Notes: a model not told the origin generated them from the sequence alone. 64,000 nucleotides of DNA from Xiphophorus maculatus (GCF_002775205.1 NC_036460.1:17078402-17142401); one strand, 5' to 3'. Positions 1 to 12,953 are shown, counted from the stretch's first letter. Translations and numbers: made by a program.

Positions 1-758
1 CTCTTTCTGTATGAGATTCTGTATGAGGTTTAGGTGAATTTGTGAAATCACGCACAGTGATGTTCTGTGTGAGAAGGCTCTGCTGGAAAATGAAGTCAGC
101 ATCTCCATCGTGCTTGTCAGCAGAAGGAAGCATGTAGTGCTCTAGAATTTCCTGCTAGACGGTGTTGCTGACTTTGGATTTTAGAAAACACTGGACTAAG
201 AGCAGCTGATGAAATGGCTTACCAAATAACCATGGACTCTGGAAACTTCACACTGACTTTGCTTCACAGGCTGTTCAGCACTTCATTTATCTTTGTTTCT
301 TTGACTCCTTTTCCTTCCACTTAACTTTTCTTGAATAAGCACTGATGTAACAGCCAGACTTTTTTACCAATAACGGTTTCTGGTTTACATTTATTATGGA
401 GGGTATCATTAAATGTTTCCTAGACAACTGACAAGTCAGGGTGTAACTGTCATAGGGTGTAATATGACCACAACTTAACATAAATAGGGATAGTCCTCTA
501 ATTCCTTTTTGTTCAATTGTTCAGTACTAGACCTGTAAAATAGGTCTGTTAAAATACATAAGTTAGTTTAGGGTGGTTCAGTATTTTTCTTTTCTTTTTT
601 TGGCATCATTTTTAATTAGCATTATTAAGTAAGTTCTGTTATTATTTTTCTGTTACTAGATTTCTTCTTAACAGTTAAAAGTACATTAATATTGTATAGT
701 GGAGTTTACAAAATAAATTTGTAAGCTGACATAACTTTCCTGCATTTATATGTTTCAG
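1..758 (+). other. agfg1: AGFG1 intron (5' part outside window)
   Basis: No coding exon is visible here. The stretch ends in an AG acceptor (757-758) directly before a recognisable AGFG1 exon, so it is read as the 3' part of an AGFG1 intron. The exons for the N-terminal ArfGAP zinc finger must lie to the left of the window. About 61-440 is a degraded repeat, listed separately; the rest is AT-rich with nothing recognisable. Confidence 0.75.
61..440. mobile_element. degraded interspersed repeat (Tc1-like family, copy 1)
   Basis: The stretch resembles 4190-4690 and 37480-37960 in the same order of short blocks: gctgactttgga, ctctggaaacttcacactga, then a ccttccacttaac block. The copy at 4190-4690 encodes a DLNPI-type Tc1 transposase fragment on the minus strand, which is the basis of the family call. 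This copy has no usable reading frame. The family name is uncertain and boundaries are approximate. Confidence 0.5.
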
Positions 759-3700
759 GTATGTAAACAGATCTGGCTCGGTCTTTATGACGACAGAACC
801 TCATCAGTACCAGACTTCAGAGAACCACAGAAAGTCAAGGAGTTCCTTCAAGAGAAATATGAGAAGAAGAGATGGTGAGTGAGCTTTTCATGCTGGTTGT
901 ACATAGATCTGAATGAACAGATCTGAGAACTGTGCTGACATGCAGCTTGTCTTTGAGTTTCCCTTATTTCTGGTATGGAATGTCTCAAAGGGAGCTCATA
1001 GCACTCAGCCTCCAGCAAGCTACCAAACACTCCTCCTTTAGTGCACCGAATGTAGGTCGCTACAGACAAGCTGCTCTAAATTTGCAATAGTGACTTCAAG
1101 AAGGTAAAGGATGAATTCAAATCAGACATTTGTTCTTTAGCCCTGTCAGTATTACTCTCATATTAGTGTTATGTCTAACAGGACATATTATCTAATGCAA
1201 ACAAGATTAAGGTCATTGTCAATGTTAGATTTGAAAAGCAAAGTAACATTAAAAAGAGTACTTATGCGGTTACAGAGAAATAAGATGCACTAATAATATG
1301 TACTATTTTCCTTGAGGTTGAGAAGTTTCATAGAGCGAACACACCTGATTATGAAAGAATTATTTTTAGCTCGTCTTCAGATGTTTAGTCTCTGAAGACT
1401 GACCAAAATGAGAGCAGTAGAGATACCTCTGCATGCCTCAGCATGCCCTTTTGGAACAAACGTGCATTTTTTGAATCAGACACAAAATCGTATAGCAGTG
1501 ACAGTGCTTTACAGTTACAGATGTTATTTATCCAATAATCACAGTTAATCTGCTAACACATCTTTAAATACACCTTTATATTGAAAAATTATTATTCTGC
1601 AGAATACTGTAGTCTTTATTTCTGAGCTAAAAGTTAAAAGTCTGCTGAAATCAATTTAATTTCTTTCTATTATCGGTTATTACAGTTTAGATATTTTAAC
1701 GTTAATGTGATGCATATATTATTTTCTTCCAAGGTATGTGCCTCCTGAACAAGCCAAGGTTGTGGCATCGGTCCATGCTTCCATCTCCGGTTCCTCAAAC
1801 AGCAGCACCAACAGCACCCCAGAGGTCAGACCGCTTAAATCACTGCTGGGGGATTCGGCCCCCACTCTGCACTTGACTAAGAATACCCCACCAAATCAGG
1901 TGAATATTTCACACACATGCACACAAACACTTTATTGTAAAAGAGTAGTGCCTGACTCAAACAAAACAAAACTAAAATGAGATTCACCCCCTGTCCCCAA
2001 AAACAAAAACAGCAAAAAAAGAAAACAGTTGTATCAAATCAGATTACCAAAGTAAACTGCAGCCCAAAAACCTATTTAAGTTTACTCTCAGTAATTAAGG
2101 CAAAACTGCACAAAAATATTTGCATTAAAGTCCCAGAACCCTTTGAGTAGTCCAGTTTTTTCTTCACCTGGTTCAAATTCTGTGAACTATCAAAAACCTT
2201 TTGCTATCCAATTATTAATTGGTTAATCCAAAAATTAATCAACAGATTATCGCTACACTTCATTGATGTTAAGTCAACCAAAATGAGTGGTTCTTTTCAC
2301 ATGTTGATGTTAGAAGTATTTTTTTTTAACCTGCAGGTATATCCGTTGCTACAAATGATTAAGCATGTACTAAAGGAATGGCGTTTTTGCATTTCCAGCA
2401 ATAAAATGTTTATTTATTTAAAAAGTAATGGAATTATTTGTGTACTTGCATCTATTAATATATTTTAAATATTGTATAAAAAGGCCTAAGTGGTTAAATG
2501 AAAACTCTGCTGAATTTTTCATTTAACCAAAATTAATCCATTTTTAAAAATACTGATTAATTGTCAGAAAAATCAATAGAATAATCGATTACAAAAATAA
2601 TAATTTGGTGCTGTCATAGTTACATGTCACAGAAAATACTTAGCTTTTGTTTGACACTTTGTACATTTGCTTGTACAAGTGTCAGTCAAATGTGCTGACT
2701 GACACTTGTACTGTCAGTACAAGTGTCAGTCTAGTTTACAAATGTTCCACTTTCCGAGAACTTCGGAAGATCTTCATCAAGAGCTTCAATGGGAGATTTC
2801 TTACTTGCATGTTCAGTCTAGTGATTAGTTACAGCAACTTCCAACAGCTGATGGGTGACGGCCATTGGCTTGATTTCTGTCTATAATTTGTGGACTTTCC
2901 TCACTCTACCTGCTCCTTCCTGTGATCTCCAAATTAGTCTTTACAAGAATTTAAATGATGTTTAAATTGCCCAGCCAGTCGCGAATTTCCAACGTTGTGC
3001 ACATGGCAAAAAATATTAATACATTTATTTTTTCCCCATTTGTGTTTCTTGTCTCCAACAGTCTCCAGTAGTGAGCCGTGGGCAACACCATCAACAGCAG
3101 TTCCATGAAAAAAAGTTTGACCTCCTCAGTGACTTGGGTGGAGACATCTTTGCAGCCCCAGCCAATGTGAACTCAGCCTCTGGCTCCAGCTTTGCTAACT
3201 TCGCACATTTCAACAGCCACACAAGTAAGAATCCAACTAATTACTGATTTATTTCATTGAAATGTTTCAACAGTTGTTGGTAGCTAAAATAGCTGATATA
3301 TAAATGCACAGAAAAAACTGTGAAAAAACTCAATTATAGGACTATCAAAGGAAGTTGTCTGTTTGGTAGGCATTTGAGTCCATGCCCAACAATAACTAGT
3401 AAGATGACATCAGTACGAAAGCTGTTTGCTTCTTTTTCGTGAATTAAATTTTTTAGACTAATCTAAAAAAAATTATTTTTTAGATTTAGTGTCATTCCTG
3501 TTTCTGAATTTGTTCTCCAAAGACAACAGATACTTGCAATGTTTTTGACCAGTTACCAAGCAGTTTGCATCAGTGGGTTTTTTTTCCTCATGCTTGGACC
3601 AAAGTTTTTTTTATGTAAAATGTTTCTAAAAAGCATTTCTCAGAACTACAGTTAGATACTGTTCCTGCTGTGCTGCTTCAAAAAGAGGAACCAGGTCTGA

Positions 3701-6700
3701 TGGTATAAAACAATACCTTTAAAAAAGGTTCCTGCTGCTCCAAATCATATTTACTGCCTATTGTGGGACACAGTGTACTTCTGGAAACTGCTGGTTTTTT
3801 CATGGTGTGATCACTGCTGCTTACAGACAGATAAACAATGATGATAGTGATTCATTTCCACAGTTTTATTCAAAAAAAAGAAAAAGGTGGGCTGGGAAAC
3901 AAGTTGCCCAGCGAACAACATCTCAATAAGTTACAATATTCTTCAATAGACATTTAAGTAATTTGAATGAAAACATCAAATTAATACAATATTGATTAAT
4001 TACTGATTGCACATTATATCTGTAATGTTCATTATTATAGCTTAAAGCTAAATTCAAAATTCAGGTTTTCAGAAAATTAAAATTATTAGGGAAGAAAAAA
4101 AAATGTTGACCCACATAGAAGCTGTCCGTGTACTGTATATTATATGTCCTTGATATTTGGTTATAATTCCATTTGCATGAATACTGCAGACATGCTGCAT
4201 GACATGGAGGCAGTCTGCCTGTTGCTCTGCCAAGGTGTTCAGGAAGCCTTTTAAAGCATCTTCCAGCTCATCTGGCCCGATGGTTCAGGTGTCTCCTATC
4301 CTGATGGTACTCTGTACATGCTTTATGGGGTTTAGGTCGAGCAAGTTTGCTGACCAATCAAGTACTGTGATACCATGGTCATTAAACAAGACATAGGCAC
4401 TTTTAGTAGTTTGGGGAAGTGCCAAGAACTGCTGGATAATGAAATCTGAGTCTGTATAAAGCCTTTCAGAAGTGGGAAGCGCGAGGTGTTCTGAAATTTC
4501 CCGGTAGCAGCTGTGCTGACTTTGGACTTCAGAAAGCTCAAGTCCCAAATCACCTCTGACAGTGGAAACTTCTCTCTGAACTTTAAGCAACTTGGATTCT
4601 CCTGCCTCCTGGCAGCTAAAGCCCTTTGAGAATCAAATATTTCTTCAGCAGCTGCAGTGACATCCACAAATTTTCTCATGGAAATCATTGACACAAATAT
4701 ACACATTGATTAATTCATAATGCATGTAAAATCACTGGAAAAGGTCAAATGTCTGTATCTCATAAATATCCATTGCAGTCACTCATGTTGTGACATGTTG
4801 TTTCTAAGTTCGTTCATCCACACTTCCCTACTCACTTTTATTTCTTATTTTTTTCTTTGTTGCTCATCTGTCCATCTGAATATCACCTCATCAGCACCTG
4901 CAGCAGCACAGAATGTCAGCGCAGGGGCAGGATTTGCAAATTTTGATGCGTTTGGGAACACCCCTGCACCACAGACGTCATTTCAGCCTCCAAATACAGG
5001 TAGAGCAAGCTCACTACCACACTAACACTAAACAATTGGGATTGTTTCTCAAAGGCAAACATGCTAAATAAAAATAAGCAGTTTACCAGTTGCATATCGT
5101 GAGGCATGTTCTGTGAAATTCTCATTTCTGTTCACTTTGGCTGACCTAACATATATTTAGCTTACCTCTGATCAGTCAGTTCTGTAAAACTTCTGCATAC
5201 AAAATAAAATAACTGCATGCTTTTCAAGAGTGCGCGAATGAACCCGTTTTCTCATTCACACACTCCTACAAAGATAAGCCTGCTACAGAAAGCTATTATG
5301 TGCTGCGTTGCCCCCTACTGGACACATTGATTGTCTGTCTCTGTGTGTTTGTCTCTGTCATTTCTGTTAAACCTCTTACTTTTTTTTGCATCAGTGTCTT
5401 TGTCACAAATGGTGAACGACTGTCTGTCCATCCTGTAGTACTCATACATTTATGTCTACACTATCGTTTTCACCACTTTCTTGGTTATTTCTGTTCTGTC
5501 ATCTTTTGCTGTTTATTGCTCCATTTTCCCTCCTTTGATTTCTGTCTGCCAGCGTTCACTGTGCTCTCATCCAGCCGCAGTGTGGGTGAGTTTACCGCTG
5601 CTCTGCCTCTCCAAAGTTCACACAGTAAGTCTCTCTGGGCTTGCCCTCACAACAGCTCCATCATCTCTGATGTGTGGTCCTCCTGAATTTCCTTTTTCCT
5701 CAACGTAACTTGTGGCCCGTGTTGCTGCTTTTTTGTTTGGTTGTTGGAAATCTAGGTTATCTAGAGTTCGGGCATAAAATCATAACAAAACTGTGAGAGA
5801 TAGAGTTTGAAGCCTCTGAATTAGCTGAACAGTGTTTGGTTAGTTCACGCTGGTGAAAGCAAACAGCAATAATTGTGCAAGTGTTTTCTATTGATTCATT
5901 GGCATTACTTTATAAAAAAGTTGGTGTTTTTCAAAAACTCTTAGTACCTTGTTATTGATTTTACTATACAAAAATAATTTAACCTGATGTATTTGCTATT
6001 TTGGGTTCCATTGGATTTTGTAACAAGCTCCTGAAATCTTCTTGTGCACAGTCCCCTTGGGTTCCATTGCCGTTTGAAAGTTTTAATCCAACTACTTTGT
6101 CTAAAACATTCACTGGAACATGCTGAAGTCAGAAAAACACACAAGCTAAATAAGCTCAGCATGATCTATCAGGTTTGATGGAGAAGGTATTTCTGTTCAA
6201 GTTTACTTTTTTAAAAAACAACCTTGTTGCATTCAATGTTTCCTCAAACATAATGTTGTGTGTGAATGGATTCACACACAACATTCACAATGTGTGAATG
6301 CATTGAAAAACTATAAGATCCAACAATTTGCAGTTTATTTATACTTTTGACCAATTGGATCATTGGCACACAGAGTACCGTTCTGTTATGGTTTCAATGC
6401 ATCAAATGAAGAGAAGGGAATTATTACTGGCAAAAGGTTCAGGATTAACAATGTATCTTCTAATACATGTTGAAAGAAAAAAAGCATCTTGGTTGATATT
6501 AAGTTTTACCAGTATTTCCCTTTGTTCAATTTAATGTCCTTAAAAAATATTTTTTTTTCTGTCACAACACTGAGGCATTTGTCAAGTCCTATGCCACAAT
6601 TCTTAAATTACATTTTTTAAATCTTCCCTGTATCTAAGAGCTAAAACACAGGTGCCATGTCTGACAGAGCCTAAAAATCCTTCCACACATTATCTTTACA

Positions 6701-9700
6701 TTAACCTCTGAAGCTACCAAGCTTCAGAGGTTAATGTAAAGATAATGTGGATTGAGCCATGCCCTTCCTCAGCATTGCTCAATCCACACTGTACCCTCAA
6801 TACACACACTTCTCCCTCCTATCACTCTGTTCTGATCTTTTGTCTCAAAATTACCAATCAAGACTTTCCTTATGACCTTTTAATTTCTCTCTTCCATGCA
6901 GGTAGCGCCTCAGGGGGACTAGCAAATGCCAATTTTGCAAATTTTGACAACTTCCCCAAATCGTGTAGTGCTGACTTTGGATCCTTCAGTTCCTCCTCCC
7001 AGAGTAACTCCACAAGAGCTGACAAAGACGTTGTACAGAGTACTAACGTTCCCGTCGATAGATACGCAGCCCTGGCTGACCTGGATAACATGTTTAGCTC
7101 TGCCAAAACAGAGGAAGGTAAACCTTTATGGCCCAGCCTGTTCTGTAGATTTTAGCTGCCAGGACAACAGGATCATATAAAAGCAATAAAGAATTTGCTT
7201 ATTCTCTCAAGGATTGAACCCCCTGAGGATTTATTTCTTTTCCAGGCCGGGTCAGGCACTGATGCTTTAAAATAAGGGCGAATTCTTTATATTGTTGTAC
7301 TGATTTTGACATGTTCAAGGAAACATTGAAATTTGATCATTGTTTTATCAATGATCAGTTTCATTTACAGCATATTTTTTCATCCATAAGCATTACTCTG
7401 GTCTTAGTGGCACTGAAGCAACCTAAATAAAGACCACATGCTGCTGCTTTCTGTCCTCACTCTAGAAAGTACCATCTGTATGAACGATTTAATGACACGG
7501 TCGAATTCTGGCACTAAAGCATCTCTGAGTTGGTTCGGGCTGATTTTAGCTTATTTTCTTTAAATATTTTCACTTTTTTGCCAATAACTGACTATTGTTC
7601 CCCATTTTAATAGGTTAAATATGGCAGCTCTTGGGACCTTTTGGTTTTGTGTCATTCAGAGTTGACAAACTTTTTTTTTTCCTGCGAGGTAAATTGAACC
7701 CTGCTCTTTTCTCATGTGCTTCTCTTTCAGGGAGTGGTATTGCTGGAGGTGTGAGCTCTGCTGCTGCAGCCTCAGCAGGAGTTGCTGGTTTGCCTCAGAA
7801 GCAGTCAGCAGGCATTGCTGGGGGCGACCGTTATGCTGCTCTTGCAGAGCTCGATACTGTCTTCAGCTCCTCAGCACCTGCCACCAGTGTTTACAACACC
7901 TCTAGCACTTCCCAAGGGTAAGATTCAGCGCAAACTGCTCACACATCTGAGAAAGGCACTGGTTGATACATTTTTTATGTGCAACTATCTTGATGTTTTT
8001 TGTTTGTGTGCATTTGTGTTTTTATTTATGCATATTGTCTATGAAGAAGTTTTTATGTTTAATGGCTATTATAGATTAGGTTTTTATCTGATCCTGATTT
8101 AAAAAAAATCAGTGTATCAGCTGATTATGAATCGTACCAGTTGTATATTTAGTAGATCTGAATAATATGCAGTTAGTGTATTAGAGATGTAGCAGTCTAA
8201 TAAATATTAGATTTATGCAATCCTAAGAAAATGCACTTCTTTCTTACACAAGGCTCTTGTTTGGCTGTTATTACAGTAATGTCTTTGGCTCAGAGACAGT
8301 TGCCTCAGCACAAGCACAGCAAGTGTTACCCGGTATGCCTCAGGGCTTTGGAGGTAAGTGTATCTGTTTTCCTTATGTATATAATTACATAATAAAATAT
8401 GGATCATAAGTTGCAAGCTCAAATTGCTGATACCATAACATAATTCAAAAGCAGTTCTTGACTGTAGGGCAGTTTAAGTGAACCTATTCCTTTGCAGACA
8501 ATACCTATTTTTCTTTATTTCTTTCATAGGCCACAAGATCGTTATAGAAAATCTCTGTTTGACATGGATCAGCCCAGTTTAGGTCTCAGTACTTGAAGTG
8601 TTTTCTGTTTTGTCCCAGAGATGATGAAATATAGTTCAGATTCCATGAAAAGAGTAATAAAAACCTTTTGCTTTATCAGATTTACCAGAAAAAAAATATA
8701 TTTACATTTTGACCACCCCCTGAAGGAATGTCGCCCTGAGTGGTGAGCCATTGTATTAAGTTGTCAGTAGTAGTTATGCAGTCTGTTTTCTTTCTTAGGA
8801 GTCTTTTATTACTTGCCCATCTCATTTTGTAAATTGTCATTTTGATGTTTGTGAATATGCTGCCGGGCTTTTTATGTAAAACCACAGTTTGGAGGTTTAT
8901 TATGCACTTACCGGTACTTTATTTGAAACCTGTTATTTCCTATAATTCAGTGGAACATTACTGTTTTATTAAGATGTTTGTTCCAATATTGGAATTCTTT
9001 GGAAACCAGTTTTTCACATGCTTGCTCTTTTTTTCTTTTTTACCTTCTTCTCACATATTGTAACTTGACGTTTTCCTCCAGCAGCACCATCAACTAACCC
9101 GTTTGTAGCTGCTGGTGTCGCCCCTGCAGCAGCTCCCACCAACCCATTCCAATGCAATGGCAGAGCGGCACATGTGGCAGCTGCAGCAGGTCTGTCCTTG
9201 TTCTTATATCTATGATTTCTGTTTCTCATCGTGTACAACTGTGAGGATGAAATGCTTTATGTGAGAAAAAACAGCAAGCGAACTATTCAGCAAGTCTGCC
9301 GAAGAGTCATTTAGCAGTTAGAGCAGATGGGAATATTCTAAATTGAATGAAAAAGTAAGAAGACAGTTACACTAGTGTTTACATTCTCTGCTTACAGGAT
9401 AAAGCAATCTGTAAAATCCAGAATTTGAGATTTACTGAGTATTTTTATCATGCTGGACAGGCTTGATGAGTTCCCTTCATTGGCAGGGTTTTACCCCCAC
9501 CTTTGGTAGGTCGCTATGAGGTGTTTGCTTACCTTTCTTCTTGTGTGCTGTGAACTGACAGTGACTAATATTTCTTTCCATAAATCTATTTCTTAATTAT
9601 TTGAAGAAACAAGTGTTGTATATTATAAAAAAGCCTTCTGTTGTGGCAAGCATTTTTTGCTTACTGTTTATTGGGTGCAGTTGTTTGTTTTTAAACTCTA

Positions 9701-12700
9701 GTTTCACCTGGTGAAATGTTCACTTCATTTTCATCCTGAATTATTTTCTTGTTTCTATTTAATTGCTAATATTAGCTAAAAAAAAGAAAGAAAAAAATAG
9801 AAAAGACAATCATTAAGTTAGCTATATTTTGATTAAGCACTAAGCTATTTGGTGTGACTTTTTTTTTATGACAGAAGTGCTGAACAAGTCTAGCTTCATC
9901 ATGATAGAAGAAATGTGTTCTCTAACAACAGAGATACATTTGCTTTGATTTCTTGAGATAGTTTGTGTTTGTCAGAGGACATTAATCAGTTATAGTGACC
10001 ATAAAAAAAATCCACCAGTGCATTTTGCATCATCTGTTTGAGTTTGTATGCTGCTGGAACTGCTAGAAGAGAATCGCATTAGTTGGGATGAAAGATAACC
10101 ATGGATTTACTAGGTGACCTACAGGGACCTGGCAGGTGATACTTGGTCCGTGTAGGACATGTATGGATCTAGTACTTAATGTGTTGTTCGTAAATACTTG
10201 GTTAGTTTTATGGAAGAGTCAGTCCTATTATTGCTGTATTGCAGGAATGTGGTGCTTTAACATCCATCTATACAATGAGATGATATTGATGTTGATTACA
10301 ATTGGTAATTTAGCAAAGAAGCAGACCCAAGAAGGGAATGTAATTTATAAAAAGAAGAGGCCTTGCAGCACCCTTCTGCGTCTCAGATCTTTTAACTTTA
10401 AATTCAAAGGCAGCTAATATTTAAAATGTCCAATGCGTGAAACACATTTTTGAGCTTACAGATGTTTGAAATCCACTTTAAGGCTTCAGCAATCAAATCA
10501 GTTTAGAACTGAGGACTCTGTTAAAGCTCAGCCTGCTGTCGTGATCTCGGAGAGATAATATATGAATATAAATAGTATAATAATTACCAAATGTGGAAAA
10601 GCTGATGCACTGACTACAATATTTGAATGAAGAATGTTGCTGGGAGCCAAATCTAATGGCCATAACTGTAAGTCAAATGCTTTTAAAAACTTACTCTCAG
10701 AGCAGCAAATGACTAAAATGTTGCACACCAATTAGATTTTAGAAAGTAAGTCTTAGAGCTGATAATGTTTGGCTTGTAGATGGCCTGCTCCTACAGAGAG
10801 CTGTGGGAATATATACCTTAATAACTGGGTGATGGTCAATTCTTTCACTATAAAGAAAATAGCAGTAATTTCTGTAGAGAAAATTGTGGCTAGAGGAGAA
10901 GTAGTCTTTTGAATGCAGAGAGTAGTTTCAGAGTTTCTTACTGGCATTGATTGCATCATTGTAAAAGCAGTTTTGGCAGTTCTGATATGGGATTTGAAGT
11001 AGGGCTGGAGGAAGCGCTGACCCATGAGAGCACCAGGATTGCTGGGTTTGATAAAAAAAATTTCCTAGCAGTTCAAAGATTGCTACACTTTGAGGCAATT
11101 GTCAAGAGCTAGCTAGGACATAGCAGCCTGCATTTTGATATCAGTTCAGAAAGGCTTTAGATGTCTGATTGATTTTAGTGTCATGAAGTCTGTGAGATGG
11201 ATATTGAGGGTAGCATTGAGTTCTTTCTTTTTCTATGACCTTTAGATGACAATTAAATCTTTCTGATGACTTTTCCACAGCTGAGAACTAAATTTGACAG
11301 AAAATCTCTTTAGGACATCGTAAAGGTGACGGACGACAGACAAACTTCTCACAAGCTGATTTTTCTGCATACTGTTTGCGCATTGTTATAGCTCATGAGC
11401 ATGCTCGTGTGTCCTAAAAATAAATCTAACATGAAGCAGAAAACATTTGTTTTAACCTTTTAAACCCCTTTGGGTCTTCTACCCTGTTGCTTTCTGCCGT
11501 GTAGCAGCACCTTTTGGCACAGGCTCCATGAGTATGCCATCAGGATTTGGAAATGCTTCTGCCTACAATCTCCCTACCAGCTTCAGTGGAACATTCCAGC
11601 AACCCTTTCCTGGCCAGCCCCCCTTCACTCAGCCTCCAGCGTTTCCTCAACAACCCAACGGTGTGTTTGTAATTCACATATCCAGTCTTTGTTACATTAC
11701 ATCTAAATGCTTCAATTTGACTAAAATATTCTTAGCTTTATTGTATCTGTTGTATATTTGGGGTTTTCTTGTATATTAACAGCAGTATTGTTGTCGTATC
11801 AGGTGGGGGATTCCCAGCGTTTGGCCAGACGAAGCCTGTTATGACTCCTTTTGGACAGCCAGTGGGAGCCCCTGTGGTCCCTAACAACCCCTTTCTGGTT
11901 AGTACAGCAAGATCTCTTTTGGTAGATAAAAAATACCATGCAATAAGTTTTAGTTATTTTAAAATGATAACCATGCATATTCCACATTAATATGCATGGT
12001 TGAATCTTGTAAATGTGCCAGATATCACCTTTAGGCTAAATTATGTCACTAAAGCAAATAAACAATAAAAGATGCAGTATATATATAGATATATGGATGT
12101 ATTTGCTTGAAAACAAATTGTATATTCAGGCATATAAATACATTAGAATATTATTGAAAGTTAATCAGTCATTAACTCGACAGAGTCAGTAAAACACATG
12201 TAAACGCATTTATACCAAGAATAATATTTTAAAGCCTTTATTTTTGCTTATAAGTGATGAAAAAAAGCACTTACAATTAGATTATTACATCAGACCAATA
12301 AAGAAAAACTCTTCAAACACAGAAATGTGAGCTTAATGACAAATATGTTTAATATACAGTACAGACCAAAAGTTTGGACACACCTTTCTAATTCAATGGG
12401 TTTTCTTTATTTCCATGACTATTTATAAGGCAAGAAATCCCACTTATTAACCTGACAGGGCACACCTATGAAGTGAAAACCATTTCAGGTGACTACCTCT
12501 TGAAGCTCATCAAGAAAATGCAGAGTGTGTGCAAAGCAGTAATCACAGCATAAGGTTGCTACTTTGAAGAAACTAGAATATAAGGGCTATTTTCAGTTGT
12601 TTTACACTTTTTTGTTTAGTGCATATTTCCACATGTGTTATTCATAGTTTTGATGCCTTCAGTGTGAATCTACAATGTCAATAGTCATGAAAATAAAGGA

Positions 12701-12953
12701 AACTCATTGAATTAAAAGGTCTGTCCAAACTTTTGGTCTGTACTGTATATTTATATGCTATTTTGAAAAGGTACTTTTAATCAGACAACCAGGCTTCATC
12801 AGAACCCATGTTCTAATTTGCTGATTGTGGCCGTAGTAATTTCTATGCTACTTTGACTCCTATGTGTTTTCTCTGCGTCTCTGTTCTGTCCAGGGTGGCG
12901 CTCCACCCGCTCAGTATCCTGCAGGAGGCTCGTCAACCAACCCCTTCTTATAG
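759..12953 (+). CDS. agfg1: ArfGAP with FG repeats 1 (AGFG1/HRB), C-terminal 480 residues
   Basis: Exons chain in phase: 759-874, 1734-1899, 3062-3224, 4895-4999, 6902-7117, 7731-7917, 8277-8353, 9085-9189, 11508-11660, 11803-11897, 12894-12953 (1443 nt; stop TAG 12951-12953). An optional in-frame exon lies at 5553-5624. The first exon reads VCKQIWLGLYDDRTSSVPDF and matches the end of the ArfGAP domain of human AGFG1. Then follow the FDLLSDLGGDIF block, repeated FANF/FDAF/FDNF phenylalanine motifs, two RYAALA-LD--FSS repeats and four NPF motifs (STNPFVAA, TNPFQ, NNPFL, C-terminal STNPFL). In the family, AGFG1 is an EPS15/EH-domain binding clathrin adaptor with FG repeats, also known as the HIV Rev-interacting protein. 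Adding about 80 upstream residues gives the usual length of about 560. AGFG2 is excluded because the repeat order follows AGFG1. Confidence 0.96.
2190..2610. repeat. AT-rich interspersed repeat in AGFG1 intron
   Basis: Both ends carry related motifs: attattaattggttaatcc on the left and attaattgtc followed by aataatcgattac on the right. Such TAATCGATTA-like runs are typical of non-autonomous fish DNA repeats. The class could not be assigned and the boundaries are approximate. Confidence 0.35.
2673..2731. repeat. 15-mer present three times in alternating orientation
   Basis: The word gtacaagtgtcagtc occurs at 2673-2687 and 2717-2731. Its exact reverse complement lies between them at 2697-2711. 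The three perfect copies can form two competing hairpins in an AGFG1 intron. Confidence 0.85.
4190..4690 (-). mobile_element. Tc1-like transposon remnant (copy 2)
   Basis: On the minus strand, the frame around 4285-4480 contains FNDHGITVLDWSANLLDLNP. This resembles the catalytic-core segment of Tc1/mariner transposases, in which W-(P/S)-A-x-S/L-x-DLNPI precedes the final acidic residue. Frames are broken and the ends are not preserved, so it is inactive. It lies in the AGFG1 intron before the exon at 4895. Sequence blocks recur at 61-440 and 37480-37960. Confidence 0.6.
5553..5624 (+). other. agfg1: AGFG1 72-nt in-frame cassette exon
   Basis: This is an open 72-nt segment between a pyrimidine-rich acceptor (ttctgtctgccag, AG 5551-5552) and a strong donor (gtaagt at 5625). 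It starts and ends in phase 1, the same as the flanking AGFG1 junctions, so inclusion adds exactly 24 residues including SSSRSVGEFTAALPLQSSH. I recall a human AGFG1 isoform with a similar FGEFTSAFPLQ-type insert at this place, but cannot check it here. Inclusion versus skipping cannot be read from DNA alone. Confidence 0.75.
6252..6285. repeat. perfect 16-bp inverted repeat, 2-nt loop
   Basis: Arm aatgttgtgtgtgaat (6252-6267) is followed by gg and its exact reverse complement (6270-6285), in an AGFG1 intron. Confidence 0.9.
6686..6749. repeat. perfect 30-bp inverted repeat, 4-nt loop
   Basis: The arm at 6686-6715 starts cacattatctttacattaac. It is followed by the loop acca and an exact 30-nt reverse complement at 6720-6749. 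This is the longest perfect hairpin noticed in the window. It lies 152 bp upstream of the AGFG1 exon at 6902. Confidence 0.92.
11969..12001. repeat. perfect 13-bp inverted repeat
   Basis: aaccatgcatatt (11969-11981) and its exact reverse complement (11989-12001) are separated by 7 nt, in the last AGFG1 intron. Confidence 0.85.
12355..12747. mobile_element. non-autonomous DNA transposon (MITE) with terminal inverted repeats
   Basis: The left end tacagtacagaccaaaagtt (26-bp perfect arm, 12355-12380) is the exact reverse complement of 12722-12747. The inverted similarity continues inward for about 30 bp: the ttcaatgggttttctttatt block is mirrored, with a few mismatches, just inside the right arm. 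There is no coding capacity. The same terminal sequence is a familiar high-copy repeat of many fish genomes. It lies in the last AGFG1 intron (11898-12893). Confidence 0.88.

Noticed and set aside
4285-4706. Minus-strand ORFs of 101 and 124 aa
   Set aside because: One carries a DLNPI-type Tc1 transposase motif; both lie in a degraded repeat and are not host genes.
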